Source of the DNA: Halomonas heilongjiangensis
GTDB taxonomy: Bacteria; Pseudomonadota; Gammaproteobacteria; Pseudomonadales; Halomonadaceae
Direction of reading: 5' to 3'
Assembly: GCF_002879645.1 (NCBI RefSeq)
Contig: NZ_PNRE01000055.1
Location: 1-64,000 of the forward strand
Length of the DNA stretch: 64,000 nt
Part shown: positions 28,246 through 35,702 of the stretch, in pieces
Numbering within the stretch: position 1 is the stretch's first letter
Layout: each line of letters begins with the position of its first letter
Translations under genes and position numbers: made by a program
The notes under the pieces: generated by a model
What the model was told of the DNA's origin: nothing
What the model saw: only the letters and a program-made list of their open reading frames with translations
The model's database searches: none

Positions 28246-30294
28246 ATGGCGCATGACAATGCCCCCCTCGAACGACGGGATCGTCTCAACCCGGCCGTGT
28301 TCCACGGTTCGGTTGCCGGCATCCTGGTCTTCCTCGTACTGACCATGCTCTTCACTGAGCAGGCCGGTGCCTTCTTCGATGCCGGCCTGGCCTGGGTCAG
28401 CGAGACCTTCGGCTGGTACTACATGCTGGCGGTCGTGGCCTACCTGGTGTTCGTGATCGCCATCGGCGCCTCGCGCTTCGGCAGCATCCGCCTCGGCCCC
28501 GACCACTCGCGGCCGGAGTTCTCGCTGCTCTCCTGGTCGGCGATGCTGTTCGCCGCCGGCATCGGTATCGACCTGCTGTTCTTCAGCGTCGCCGAGCCGG
28601 TCGCCCACTACCTGGCACCGCCGGACCTGACGCCCGAGAGCCAGGAGGCGATGCGCGCCGCGGTGGTCCAGACCTTCATGCACTGGGGGCTCTCCGGCTG
28701 GGGGCTCTACGTACTGATGGGCATGGCACTGGCCTACTTCAGCTATCGCCACCGCCTGCCGCTGGCCATCCGCAGCGCCCTCTATCCGCTGCTGGGCAAG
28801 CGCATCCATGGCCCCATCGGCAACGCCGTGGACATCACCGCGGTGATCTCCACGGTGTTCGGCATCGCCACCAGCCTCGGTATCGGCGTGATGCAGCTGA
28901 ACTACGGCCTGGCCTACATGTTCGACGTGCCCGAGAGCCTCTCGGTGCAGATCATCCTGATCGCCCTGGTGGTCGTGCTGGCGACGATCTCGGTGGTCAG
29001 CGGCGTGGAGAAGGGCATCCGCCGGCTCTCCGAGTTCAACATGCTGCTGGCACTGGCGCTGCTGCTGTTCGTGCTCTTCCAGGGTCACACCCTGAAGCTG
29101 CTCGACATGGTGGTGAACAATGCCGGCGACTACTTCTCGGGCTTCGTGGCCAAGAGCTTCGATACCTACGCCTTCGCCGGCGACGAGGCCAACGAGTGGA
29201 AGATGTGGTGGACGATCTTCTTCTGGGGCTGGTGGATCGCCTGGACCCCCTTCGTCGGCCTGTTCCTGGCGCGCATCTCCCGCGGCCGCACCATCCGCCA
29301 GTTCGTCGCCGGCGCACTCGGCATCCCGCTGGCCTTCATGATGGTGTGGATGTCGGTATTCGGTAACAGCGGCATCGAGCTGGTCGCCAACCAGGGTATC
29401 GTCGAGCTCGGCGAACAGGCGCTCAATACGCCGCAGACCACCATGTACACCCTGCTCGAGCATTACCCCTGGGTCGGCGTCACCGCCGCCGTGGTCACGG
29501 TGCTGGGCATCGTCTTCTTCGTCACCTCGGCGGACTCCGGTGCCCTGGTGCTGGCCAACTTCACCTCGATCCTGTCCGACGTGAACCACGACGCCCCGGT
29601 GCGCCTGCGCATCTTCTGGTCGGCAGTGATCGGCCTGATCACCATCGCGCTGCTGATGGCCGGCGGCCTGGCCGCCCTGCAGAGCGCCGTGGTGATCACC
29701 GCCCTGCCCTTCTCGCTGGTGATCTTCGCGATCATGGTGGGCATGTACAAGGCCCTCAAGCTGGAGGGCCGCAAGGCCGATGCCCGGCGCCGGGTCTCCG
29801 GCACCGCTCCGGGTGGCGACTGGCGCGAGCGCCTCGACCGGGCCCTGGACACTTCGACCCGCGCCGGTGCCGCCGCCACCATCGAGCACGCCATCCGGCC
29901 CGCGCTGACGCAGTTCGCCCAGGAACTGGAGAGCCGCGGCCAGGAGGCCACGGTGACCGAGGAGCCGGTAGAGGGCGAGCCGTTGCCGAGCCTGACCCTG
30001 CAGGTGCTGCTGGAGAATGCCGCCAGCTTCGTCTATCAGGTCTGTCCGCACCGCATGCGCACACCGAGCTTCCTGCCAGTGGATGACGACTACTACGTGC
30101 GACTCGACGTCTACCTGGCCGAGGGTGGCACCGGTCAGGACCTCAACGGCTATACCCGCGGCCAGGTGATCGGTGACGTGCTCTCGGAGTACGAGCGCCA
30201 CCTGCACTTCCTGGCACTGGCCGGCGAGGGCGGCAACGTCCAGGCCATGCCCGGCTCCGTGGGTGAGCCGCCTGCCGAGGCCACCCAGGCCTGA
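28246..30294 (+). CDS. betT: BCCT-family transporter (BetT-like, choline/glycine betaine)
   Basis: The 682-residue, 12-helix BCCT transporter carries the substrate-site aromatic stretch in MWWTIFFWGWWIAWTPFVGLF followed by ARISRGRTIRQF. The C-terminal cytosolic tail of about 170 residues, long as in BetT, is suited to osmotic regulation. It imports choline or betaine with H+ or Na+. AGGGAG supports ATG 28246 over an in-frame ATG at 28207. The BetI-like operator upstream favours choline as substrate, but the betIBA genes must lie elsewhere. Confidence 0.9.
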   Translation: MAHDNAPLERRDRLNPAVFHGSVAGILVFLVLTMLFTEQAGAFFDAGLAWVSETFGWYYMLAVVAYLVFVIAIGASRFGSIRLGPDHSRPEFSLLSWSAMLFAAGIGIDLLFFSVAEPVAHYLAPPDLTPESQEAMRAAVVQTFMHWGLSGWGLYVLMGMALAYFSYRHRLPLAIRSALYPLLGKRIHGPIGNAVDITAVISTVFGIATSLGIGVMQLNYGLAYMFDVPESLSVQIILIALVVVLATISVVSGVEKGIRRLSEFNMLLALALLLFVLFQGHTLKLLDMVVNNAGDYFSGFVAKSFDTYAFAGDEANEWKMWWTIFFWGWWIAWTPFVGLFLARISRGRTIRQFVAGALGIPLAFMMVWMSVFGNSGIELVANQGIVELGEQALNTPQTTMYTLLEHYPWVGVTAAVVTVLGIVFFVTSADSGALVLANFTSILSDVNHDAPVRLRIFWSAVIGLITIALLMAGGLAALQSAVVITALPFSLVIFAIMVGMYKALKLEGRKADARRRVSGTAPGGDWRERLDRALDTSTRAGAAATIEHAIRPALTQFAQELESRGQEATVTEEPVEGEPLPSLTLQVLLENAASFVYQVCPHRMRTPSFLPVDDDYYVRLDVYLAEGGTGQDLNGYTRGQVIGDVLSEYERHLHFLALAGEGGNVQAMPGSVGEPPAEATQA

Positions 30295-30320
30295 ACCGCG
30301 GCTCGGCATCCATCACGACA

Positions 30321-30346
30321 ACGGCGACGCCTGCGGGCGTCGCCGT
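30321..30346 (+). terminator. Hairpin terminator after the BCCT gene
   Basis: ACGGCGACGCC at 30321-30331 pairs with GGCGTCGCCGT at 30336-30346, loop TGCG, followed by CTTG. The stem is strong and the T-run is poor. It lies 27 bp after the stop. Confidence 0.65.
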
Positions 30347-30442
30347 CTTGCGTCAGGGGCCGTCGTCATACCTTGGCCGCCTTGCGGCAGCGCAACGGCC
30401 GGGCGTAGCTTAAGGGGCTCGTTTCACCGGCAAGGAACCGCC

Positions 30443-32188
30443 ATGTCCCACCCGCCACGCCCCCCTGCCTACCGTCTTCCCATGCCCGGTAGCGCCTTGC
30501 TCGCCGCCTGGCAACAGGGTTACGGCGTCGCCGAGTTGCGGCGTGACCTGATGGCGGGACTGACCATCGGCATCGTCGCGGTGCCGCTCTCCATGGCGCT
30601 GGCCATCGCCACCGGGGTGCCGCCCCAGCACGGTCTCTATACCGCCATCGTCGCCGGTGCCATCATCGCCCTCACCGGCGGGTCGCGCTTCAACATCTCC
30701 GGCCCCACCGCCGCCTTCGTGGTGATCCTGTTCCCCATCGTCGCCAGCCACGGCGTCGGCGGGCTGCTGATCGCCACCCTGATGGCGGGGCTGATCCTGG
30801 TCGCCCTGGGGCTGGCGCGGCTGGGCAGCCTGATCCAGTTCGTGCCCTACCCGGTGGTGCTCGGCTTCACCGCCGGCATCGCGGTGGTGATCGCCCTGCT
30901 GCAGCTCCCCGACTTCCTGGGCCTGGTCGGGGTCGCGCTCGGCGACAGCACCCTGCACAACCTGGCCGCCATCGCCCGTGGACTACCGAGCCTGGCGCCG
31001 GCTGAACTGGGCATCGGCCTGGTGACGCTGGCCACCCTGATCCTCTGGCCACGGCTCAAGCTGCCGGTGCCGGCGCCCCTGGTGGGCCTGGTGGTCGGTA
31101 CCCTGGCCGCGCTCGCCATCGGCCCGCTGGGGGTGGAGATCGACACCATCGCCTCGCGCTTCAGCTGGGAGTTCCAGGGCCAGGCCGGCAGCGGCATCCC
31201 GCCCTTCGCCCCGAGCCTGGTGGTGCCCTGGCGGTTACCCGGGCCGGACGGCACGCCGCTCGCGGTGGACTTCGCGCTGATCCGCGAGCTGCTGGGGCCG
31301 GCACTGGCCATCGCCATGCTGGCGGCCATCGAGTCGCTGCTCTGCGCGGTGGTGGCCGATGGCCTGACCCGCACCCGCCACGACCCCAATGCCGAGCTGG
31401 TCGGCCAGGGGATCGGCAACATCGTGGTGCCCTTCTTCGGCGGCATCACCGCCACCGCCGCACTCGCCCGCACCGCCACCAACATCCGCAGCGGCGCCGC
31501 CTCGCCGCTGGCCGCCGTGGTGCACTCGCTGGTGGTGTTGCTGGCGGTGGTGGCGCTGGCCGGCGTGCTCGGCCGGGTGCCCATGGCGGCGCTGGCGGCG
31601 CTGTTGTTCATCATCGCCTGGAACATGAGCGAGGCCCGCCACTTCCTGCACACCCTGAAGAGCGCCCCGGGGAGCGACGTGGCGATCCTGGTGATCTGCT
31701 TTGCGCTCACGGTGATCTTCGACATGGTGCTGGCGGTAGCCGTAGGCATGGGGCTCGCCGCGGCGCTGTTCATCCGCCGCATGGCCGAGCTGACCCATGC
31801 CCGCCGCCTCGACGCCGAGGACAACGAACAGGCCCGCGACCTGCCGCGTCAGGTGGCACTCTACGACGTCAACGGCCCGCTGTTCTTCGGCGCCGCCGAG
31901 AAGGCGATCGCCTCGCTGCGGGTGGTGGACCCGGAGGTCAGGGTGGTGATGCTCGACATGCGCGACGTGCCGAGCCTCGATGCCACCGCCATCGTTGCCC
32001 TGCGGTCGCTGATCGAGGAGCTGCGCTCGCAGCGGGTGGGGCTGATCTTCATCGGCATGCCGGCGCGGATGGTGATGAAGCTGCGGCGCGCCGGCCTGTA
32101 TCGCGAAGCCGGCCGCCTGGCCGCCGTGCGCCACCTGGACCATGCGCGGCGCCTGGCAGGGCACTGGCTCGAGCACCGTGGGGACTGA
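30443..32188 (+). CDS. dauA: SulP-family anion transporter with STAS domain (DauA-like)
   Basis: The 581-residue protein has the SulP/SLC26 core (about 14 helices, with GLTIGIVAVPLSMALAIATG, TGGSRFNISGPTAAFVV and NIVVPFFGGITATAALARTATN). A C-terminal STAS domain follows (about 455-560, LFFGAAEKAI, VVMLDMRDVPSLDATAI). E. coli DauA imports C4-dicarboxylates; other SulP proteins carry sulfate or bicarbonate, so the substrate is open. AAGGAA supports ATG 30443. The stop codon lies inside a 63-bp segment duplicated at 32637-32698. Confidence 0.85.
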   Translation: MSHPPRPPAYRLPMPGSALLAAWQQGYGVAELRRDLMAGLTIGIVAVPLSMALAIATGVPPQHGLYTAIVAGAIIALTGGSRFNISGPTAAFVVILFPIVASHGVGGLLIATLMAGLILVALGLARLGSLIQFVPYPVVLGFTAGIAVVIALLQLPDFLGLVGVALGDSTLHNLAAIARGLPSLAPAELGIGLVTLATLILWPRLKLPVPAPLVGLVVGTLAALAIGPLGVEIDTIASRFSWEFQGQAGSGIPPFAPSLVVPWRLPGPDGTPLAVDFALIRELLGPALAIAMLAAIESLLCAVVADGLTRTRHDPNAELVGQGIGNIVVPFFGGITATAALARTATNIRSGAASPLAAVVHSLVVLLAVVALAGVLGRVPMAALAALLFIIAWNMSEARHFLHTLKSAPGSDVAILVICFALTVIFDMVLAVAVGMGLAAALFIRRMAELTHARRLDAEDNEQARDLPRQVALYDVNGPLFFGAAEKAIASLRVVDPEVRVVMLDMRDVPSLDATAIVALRSLIEELRSQRVGLIFIGMPARMVMKLRRAGLYREAGRLAAVRHLDHARRLAGHWLEHRGD

Positions 32189-32243
32189 GCGCGACTCGCC
32201 GTGCCTCATTCACCCTGCAAGGGGGGCGATCAGGCGGCGAGCA
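32181..32243. repeat. 63-bp direct repeat, left copy (broken remnant of the yjbQ 3' end)
   Basis: Bases 32181-32243 match 32637-32698 with a few substitutions and one single-base insertion. The right copy is the authentic 3' end and downstream flank of yjbQ. On the minus strand the left copy reads the same C-terminal codons (RRLIA...), but the extra base shifts the frame. The two copies flank the small gene at 32385-32624. Confidence 0.82.
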
Positions 32244-32384
32244 GGACGTCTTCGTGCACGTCGGCACCGGGACGACCTCTTCGACCACACCCAGGGCGTG
32301 ATCTGACCTGGACACAGCCACGCGAGACACTGCCAGGCCTCGACTAGACTGAGGACCATCTACCGCTCATGGAGCGAAACGACT

Positions 32385-32624
32385 ATGAGTTACCGATTCC
32401 TCGAGGTCATCACCGACTATCCCACCACGGAAGAGGAGTACGTCCTGCTGCTGCATCTCGACCAGATCGCGCAGATTCGTCCCGAGGCCGAAGCGGAAAA
32501 CGAGCCGCGCCACGAGCCGGTGGCCGTGGTCACCCTGACCAGCGGCGAGATGGTGATCCTCAAGAACAGCTTCAAGAGTGTGGTCAAGCGGCTCACCGAT
32601 GCGAAGATGGTGATGCGGCCATGA
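32385..32624 (+). CDS. Small conserved-looking protein of unknown function
   Basis: The 79-residue cytosolic protein, MSYRFLEVITDYPTTEEEYV at the start, is acidic in the middle (RPEAEAENEPRHEP) and ends in KSVVKRLTDAKMVMRP. It has no membrane segment, cysteine or recognised motif. GGAG lies 10 nt before the ATG. The composition (beta strand VAVVTLTSGEMVILKNS, then a basic helix) suggests a small folded domain. It lies between two 60-bp direct repeats, so it may have been moved or duplicated as a unit. I do not recognise the family. Confidence 0.65.
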   Translation: MSYRFLEVITDYPTTEEEYVLLLHLDQIAQIRPEAEAENEPRHEPVAVVTLTSGEMVILKNSFKSVVKRLTDAKMVMRP

Positions 32625-32636
32625 GAGCTCGCCCCG

Positions 32637-32698
32637 GGGACTGAGCGCGACTCACCGTGCCTCATTCACCCTGCAGGGTGGCGATCAGGCGGCGAGCA
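32637..32698. repeat. Direct repeat, right copy (yjbQ 3' end)
   Basis: This is the partner of 32181-32243. It contains the last codons of yjbQ (stop at 32662-32664, minus strand) plus flanking sequence. Together the copies bracket 393 bp holding the 79-residue gene. Confidence 0.82.
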
Positions 32699-33081
32699 CC
32701 GCCGTGGTCGCGATGCTCGCCGAGCCACAGGCCCTGCCAGGTCCCCAGCGCCAGACGGCCACCGCGCACCGCCAGGGTCAGTTGGGTGCCGAGCAGGCTG
32801 GCGCAGACGTGGGCCGGCATGTCGTCGGGGCCTTCCAGGGTATGGCGGAAATAGGGCAGGTCGCCGGGAATGCGCTCGCGCAGGAAGGCGTCGAGGTCGT
32901 GGCGCACGTCCGGGTCGGCGTTCTCGTTGAGTGTCAGCGACGCCGAGGTGTGCAGCAGTTGCAGGTGCAACAGCCCCGTGGAGACTTCCCGCAGCCCGGC
33001 CAGGCCGTCGGCGACCTCGTCGGTGATCAGGTGAAAGCCGCGCGGGCGCGGCGCCAGGCGCAGTTCCTGCTGTCGCCACAT
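32662..33081 (-). CDS. yjbQ: YjbQ/UPF0047 family protein
   Basis: The 139-residue protein has the UPF0047 fold. Conserved His/Asn/Asp segments are [21 protein letters not shown] and [16 protein letters not shown]. Family members form trimers and show weak secondary thiamine-phosphate synthase activity; the physiological role is unsettled. AAGGAG 8 nt upstream supports ATG 33081 over the longer open frame. It is monocistronic. Its 3' end is duplicated downstream. Confidence 0.9.
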   Translation of the reverse strand: MWRQQELRLAPRPRGFHLITDEVADGLAGLREVSTGLLHLQLLHTSASLTLNENADPDVRHDLDAFLRERIPGDLPYFRHTLEGPDDMPAHVCASLLGTQLTLAVRGGRLALGTWQGLWLGEHRDHGGARRLIATLQGE

Positions 33082-33252
33082 GACCGGGCTCCTTTTCGTC
33101 GGGGGTCTTCCCGCCATGCTAGCGTGCTGTCCCGCTATCGCAAGAGCGCCGCACGCCATTCCCGGCGTGCAGCGCCCCTGCGATACATCGGTGGGTTCGG
33201 TTGCGCGGGGGCATCCCAGCAGCCTCGGCCCCGCCACAACCGAGCACACGGC

Positions 33253-33696
33253 TTACTCGCTGGCCACCGTCGTGGGCTGGCCTTCCACCCCGGCGAACAC
33301 CACCAGCACCTTGGCGTCGCTATCCGAGACATTGAACAGCTGATGGTCCCGGTTGAGGGCCTCGATATAGGCCTCCCCCGACCCGTAGACCTGGGGATCG
33401 CCACCCTCGGTGCGCAACTCGATCTCGCCCTCGAGGATATAGACGAAGACCGGGACCGGGTGCTGATGCAGGGGCGTACGTCCACCGGGCTCGAGGGTGC
33501 CGATCACCGAGACGATCTCCGGCGTTCCCTGCTGCCAGACGATGGCGTCGCCGTCGCGGGTCGTGGTCGTCTTCAGAACCGGCTCGGTCTGGAAGCCTGC
33601 CGGCAAGGCATCGTCATCCTGGGCGAGTGCCGCGGCGATGGGCAGGACCGTGACCAGCCCCAGGGCCAGTGCTGACTGCTTGATGATGGCTTTCAT
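33253..33696 (-). CDS. Exported small cupin protein
   Basis: The 147-residue protein has a signal peptide (MKAIIKQSALALGLVTVLPI, cleavage near ALA/Q). A single cupin domain carries motif 1 HQHPVPVFVYILEGEIEL and motif 2 YGSGEAYIEALNRDHQLFN. The two His of motif 1 and the His of motif 2 could bind a metal; the Glu ligand is probably shifted. GAGGAG precedes the ATG. It follows an ArsM-like methyltransferase gene by 35 bp in the same direction and is presumably driven by the same ECF-type promoter. The periplasmic ligand is unknown. Confidence 0.85.
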   Translation of the reverse strand: MKAIIKQSALALGLVTVLPIAAALAQDDDALPAGFQTEPVLKTTTTRDGDAIVWQQGTPEIVSVIGTLEPGGRTPLHQHPVPVFVYILEGEIELRTEGGDPQVYGSGEAYIEALNRDHQLFNVSDSDAKVLVVFAGVEGQPTTVASE

Positions 33697-33731
33697 GGTA
33701 TCTCTCCTCTCTCGGATGAACGCCTGGTCGA

Positions 33732-34541
33732 CTAGGCCTTGATGGCCAGCAGCGAGATGCTCTTGACGCCGTAGGTCTCGCTGGCACCCCGGGCCGACTC
33801 GGTCAGGAAGCGGTACTCGGGATGCTCGCGGACGGTCCGGACAGTGAGACCCGCCGCCTCGATGGCAGCGCGGTAATCGTCCTGCTGCATGGCCCCACCG
33901 ATGCAGGCGGCCCACAGGGTAGCGTTGCAGGAGACCTTCTCCGGCAACGGCGACTCGGTGACGATGTCGGCGAGCGCCAGCCGCCCGCCGGGGCGCAGTA
34001 CCCGGGCCGCCTCGGCGAAGACCCGTGGCTTGTCCGCCGACAGGTTGACGACGCCGTTGCTGATCACCAGGTCGACACTGCCGTCGGCGAAGGGCGGTGA
34101 CTCGATGTAGCCGGCGTGGAACTCGACGTTGGTGAAGCCCGCCTCGGAGGCCAGCCGTGTCGCCTTCTCGCGCTGGGCCTCGGTCATGTCGAGCCCCAGC
34201 ACCCGTCCCTCGGGTCCCACCGCGAGGGCGGCGAGCAGGCTGTCCATGCCGGAACCGCTGCCGAGATCCAGCACCGTCTCGCCGGGCTGGAGCTCGGCCA
34301 GGTCGAGGAAGTGACCGACCCCGGCGAAGGAGTCGATGGCCGCGGCGGGGATCCGGTCAAGGGCGTTCGGGTCATAGCCCAACCGCTCGGCCAGCGCCCG
34401 CCCCATCTCGAAGTGGAAGTCCCCCTCCGGCGTCTCGGCCACCTCGCGATACATCGCCTTGACCCGCGCTTCGAGTTCGCGGCGATCCACCGCGGGTGAG
34501 GTGGATGGGGCACGGGACGTGGAAGCTGCCGTGATGGTCAT
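33732..34541 (-). CDS. ArsM-like class I SAM methyltransferase
   Basis: The 269-residue cytosolic methyltransferase has SAM motif I VLDLGSGSGMDSLLAAL, the acidic loop VLGLDMTEAQ and motif IV DLVISNGVVNLSADK, with VLRPGGRLALADIV. This layout is typical of arsenite S-adenosylmethionine methyltransferases. The C-terminal region keeps a LWAACIGGA segment like the ArsM cysteine site, plus a Cys eight residues before it, but a full three-Cys arsenite site is not evident. The substrate is therefore open (metalloid, thiol or lipid). It is divergent from the ECF sigma gene and shares its promoter type. Confidence 0.82.
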   Translation of the reverse strand: MTITAASTSRAPSTSPAVDRRELEARVKAMYREVAETPEGDFHFEMGRALAERLGYDPNALDRIPAAAIDSFAGVGHFLDLAELQPGETVLDLGSGSGMDSLLAALAVGPEGRVLGLDMTEAQREKATRLASEAGFTNVEFHAGYIESPPFADGSVDLVISNGVVNLSADKPRVFAEAARVLRPGGRLALADIVTESPLPEKVSCNATLWAACIGGAMQQDDYRAAIEAAGLTVRTVREHPEYRFLTESARGASETYGVKSISLLAIKA

Positions 34542-34596
34542 GCTCTCTCTCCTCTTCGGCTTGACGTGGCACGACACGGGAGTGCCGTATGTCCCC

Positions 34597-34625
34597 AGGA
34601 CGCAGCCGCCCGCGGGATGGTTCCC
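34597..34625 (-). promoter_or_regulatory. ECF-sigma promoter for the methyltransferase-cupin operon
   Basis: Read on the minus strand: GGGAAC (34625-34620), a 17-bp spacer, then CGTCCT (34602-34597). It is the mirror of the plus-strand promoter 10 bp to the right. It lies about 55 bp upstream of the methyltransferase start. Confidence 0.75.
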
Positions 34626-34635
34626 GGCACGGATC

Positions 34636-34664
34636 GGGAACCCGGGAGCCGGCCGCCGCGTCCC
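34636..34664 (+). promoter_or_regulatory. ECF-sigma promoter for the sigma/anti-sigma operon
   Basis: GGGAAC at 34636-34641, a 17-bp spacer and CGTCCC at 34659-34664. The GGAAC -35 and CGTC-type -10 are characteristic of RpoE-like ECF sigma factors. It lies upstream of the ECF gene itself, indicating positive autoregulation. The same elements with the same spacing occur on the opposite strand. Confidence 0.75.
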
Positions 34665-34801
34665 TGCCATACCCTCGACTTGCCCGCCGCCGGCGCGCGT
34701 CCCATGCTCTGAAGAGGTGAGCCATGCCCCTTGCCAGCCCGTTCACCAGCCCCCCGATGCCGTGGCCCGTCATGGTCCATCGGGACGACTCGGGAGCCTT
34801 C

Positions 34802-35431
34802 ATGAGCTACCGTGATACCGCCAGCCGCCGGCAGTGGTTCGAACAACGCCTGGAGCCGCTGATGGACCGGCTCTACGGCACGGCCCTGCGCCTCACCCGC
34901 CATCCGGACGACGCCGAGGACATCGTCGCCGAGGCGGTCGGCAAGGCCTGGATCCGGCTCGACAAGCTGCGCGACCCCGAGCGCTTCGAGGCCTGGCTGT
35001 TCCATATCCTCACCAATACCTTCATCAGCGAGTGGCGTCGGCGGCAGAGTCGCCCCCAGCCCCCCAGCGGCAACGAGTCGCCGTCCCCGGACGACCTCGA
35101 CGCCGGCGACTTCACTCTCTTCCAGCAACTGCATCAGCCCTTCCTGCTCTGGTGGGGCAGCCTGGAGGAGCAGTTCTTCAACAGCCTGCTGCAGGAGGAC
35201 CTGCAGCGAGCCCTGGACGCCCTCCCCGACCCCTTCCGGGTGGCGATTGTGCTGGTGGAGGTGCAGGGCTATACGTATGACGAGGTGTCTTCCCTGCTCG
35301 GCATCCCGCTGGGCACGGTGCGCTCGCGGCTGAGCCGGGCGCGTGCCCGGCTGCAGAAGACGCTCTGGGAGCAGGCCAGGGAGGCGGGCGTGACCCCCCA
35401 TCACCCGGGGCAGGGAGGGCCGCGATCATGA
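34802..35431 (+). CDS. ECF-family RNA polymerase sigma factor
   Basis: The 209-residue sigma factor has region 2 (LYGTALRLTRHPDDAEDIVAEAVGKAW, FEAWLFHILTNTFISEWRR) and region 4 (ALDALPDPFRVAIVLVEVQ, TYDEVSSLLGIPLGTVRSRLSRARARLQ). The linker (residues 85-135) is long and Pro/Ser-rich, followed by an aromatic stretch. GGGAG supports ATG 34802; earlier in-frame ATGs at 34724 and 34772 would lengthen the N-terminus. The stop overlaps the anti-sigma gene by 4 nt. Paired GGGAAC-N17-CGTCC promoters mark this gene and the divergent operon as its own targets. Confidence 0.92.
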   Translation: MSYRDTASRRQWFEQRLEPLMDRLYGTALRLTRHPDDAEDIVAEAVGKAWIRLDKLRDPERFEAWLFHILTNTFISEWRRRQSRPQPPSGNESPSPDDLDAGDFTLFQQLHQPFLLWWGSLEEQFFNSLLQEDLQRALDALPDPFRVAIVLVEVQGYTYDEVSSLLGIPLGTVRSRLSRARARLQKTLWEQAREAGVTPHHPGQGGPRS

Positions 35432-35670
35432 ACCCAAGGGAGCCCAGCTGCGAGGAGGTCATCGAGCGGCTCTTCGACTATCTCGACCGTGAGCTGGATC
35501 ACCGGCAGGCGGACGATATCGAGCGACACCTGAGCCGCTGCCGCGACTGCTTCACTCGCGCCGAATTCGAGAAACGACTACGGGCCAGGGTGGAAGCCGC
35601 CGGCACGGTGAAGGCCCCGACGCGCCTGCGCCACCGTATCCGCGATCTGCTCGACCAGTTCGACGACTAG
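35428..35670 (+). CDS. Zinc-finger (HC2) anti-sigma factor
   Basis: The 80-residue protein carries the anti-sigma zinc motif H-x3-C-x2-C (ERHLSRCRDC), with a preceding Cys/His-containing helix. This is a minimal soluble zinc-binding anti-sigma domain without any membrane segment. Such ZAS domains hold the ECF factor and release it on oxidation or metal displacement of the zinc. Translational coupling to the sigma gene (ATGA overlap) keeps stoichiometry. Having no membrane anchor, it should sense a cytosolic signal. Confidence 0.9.
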   Translation: MNPREPSCEEVIERLFDYLDRELDHRQADDIERHLSRCRDCFTRAEFEKRLRARVEAAGTVKAPTRLRHRIRDLLDQFDD

Positions 35671-35702
35671 GCGGATCGCCCTGTCCCGGGAGGAGAATGC
35701 TC

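Noticed and set aside
28156-30309. Minus-strand open frame of 717 codons opposite the BCCT gene
   Set aside because: Antisense frame created by third-position GC bias; no family resemblance.
33151-33170. GCACGCC/GGCGTGC inverted repeat as terminator of the cupin operon
   Set aside because: It lies about 80 bp past the stop without a T-run on the relevant strand and close to the yjbQ start; function not supported.
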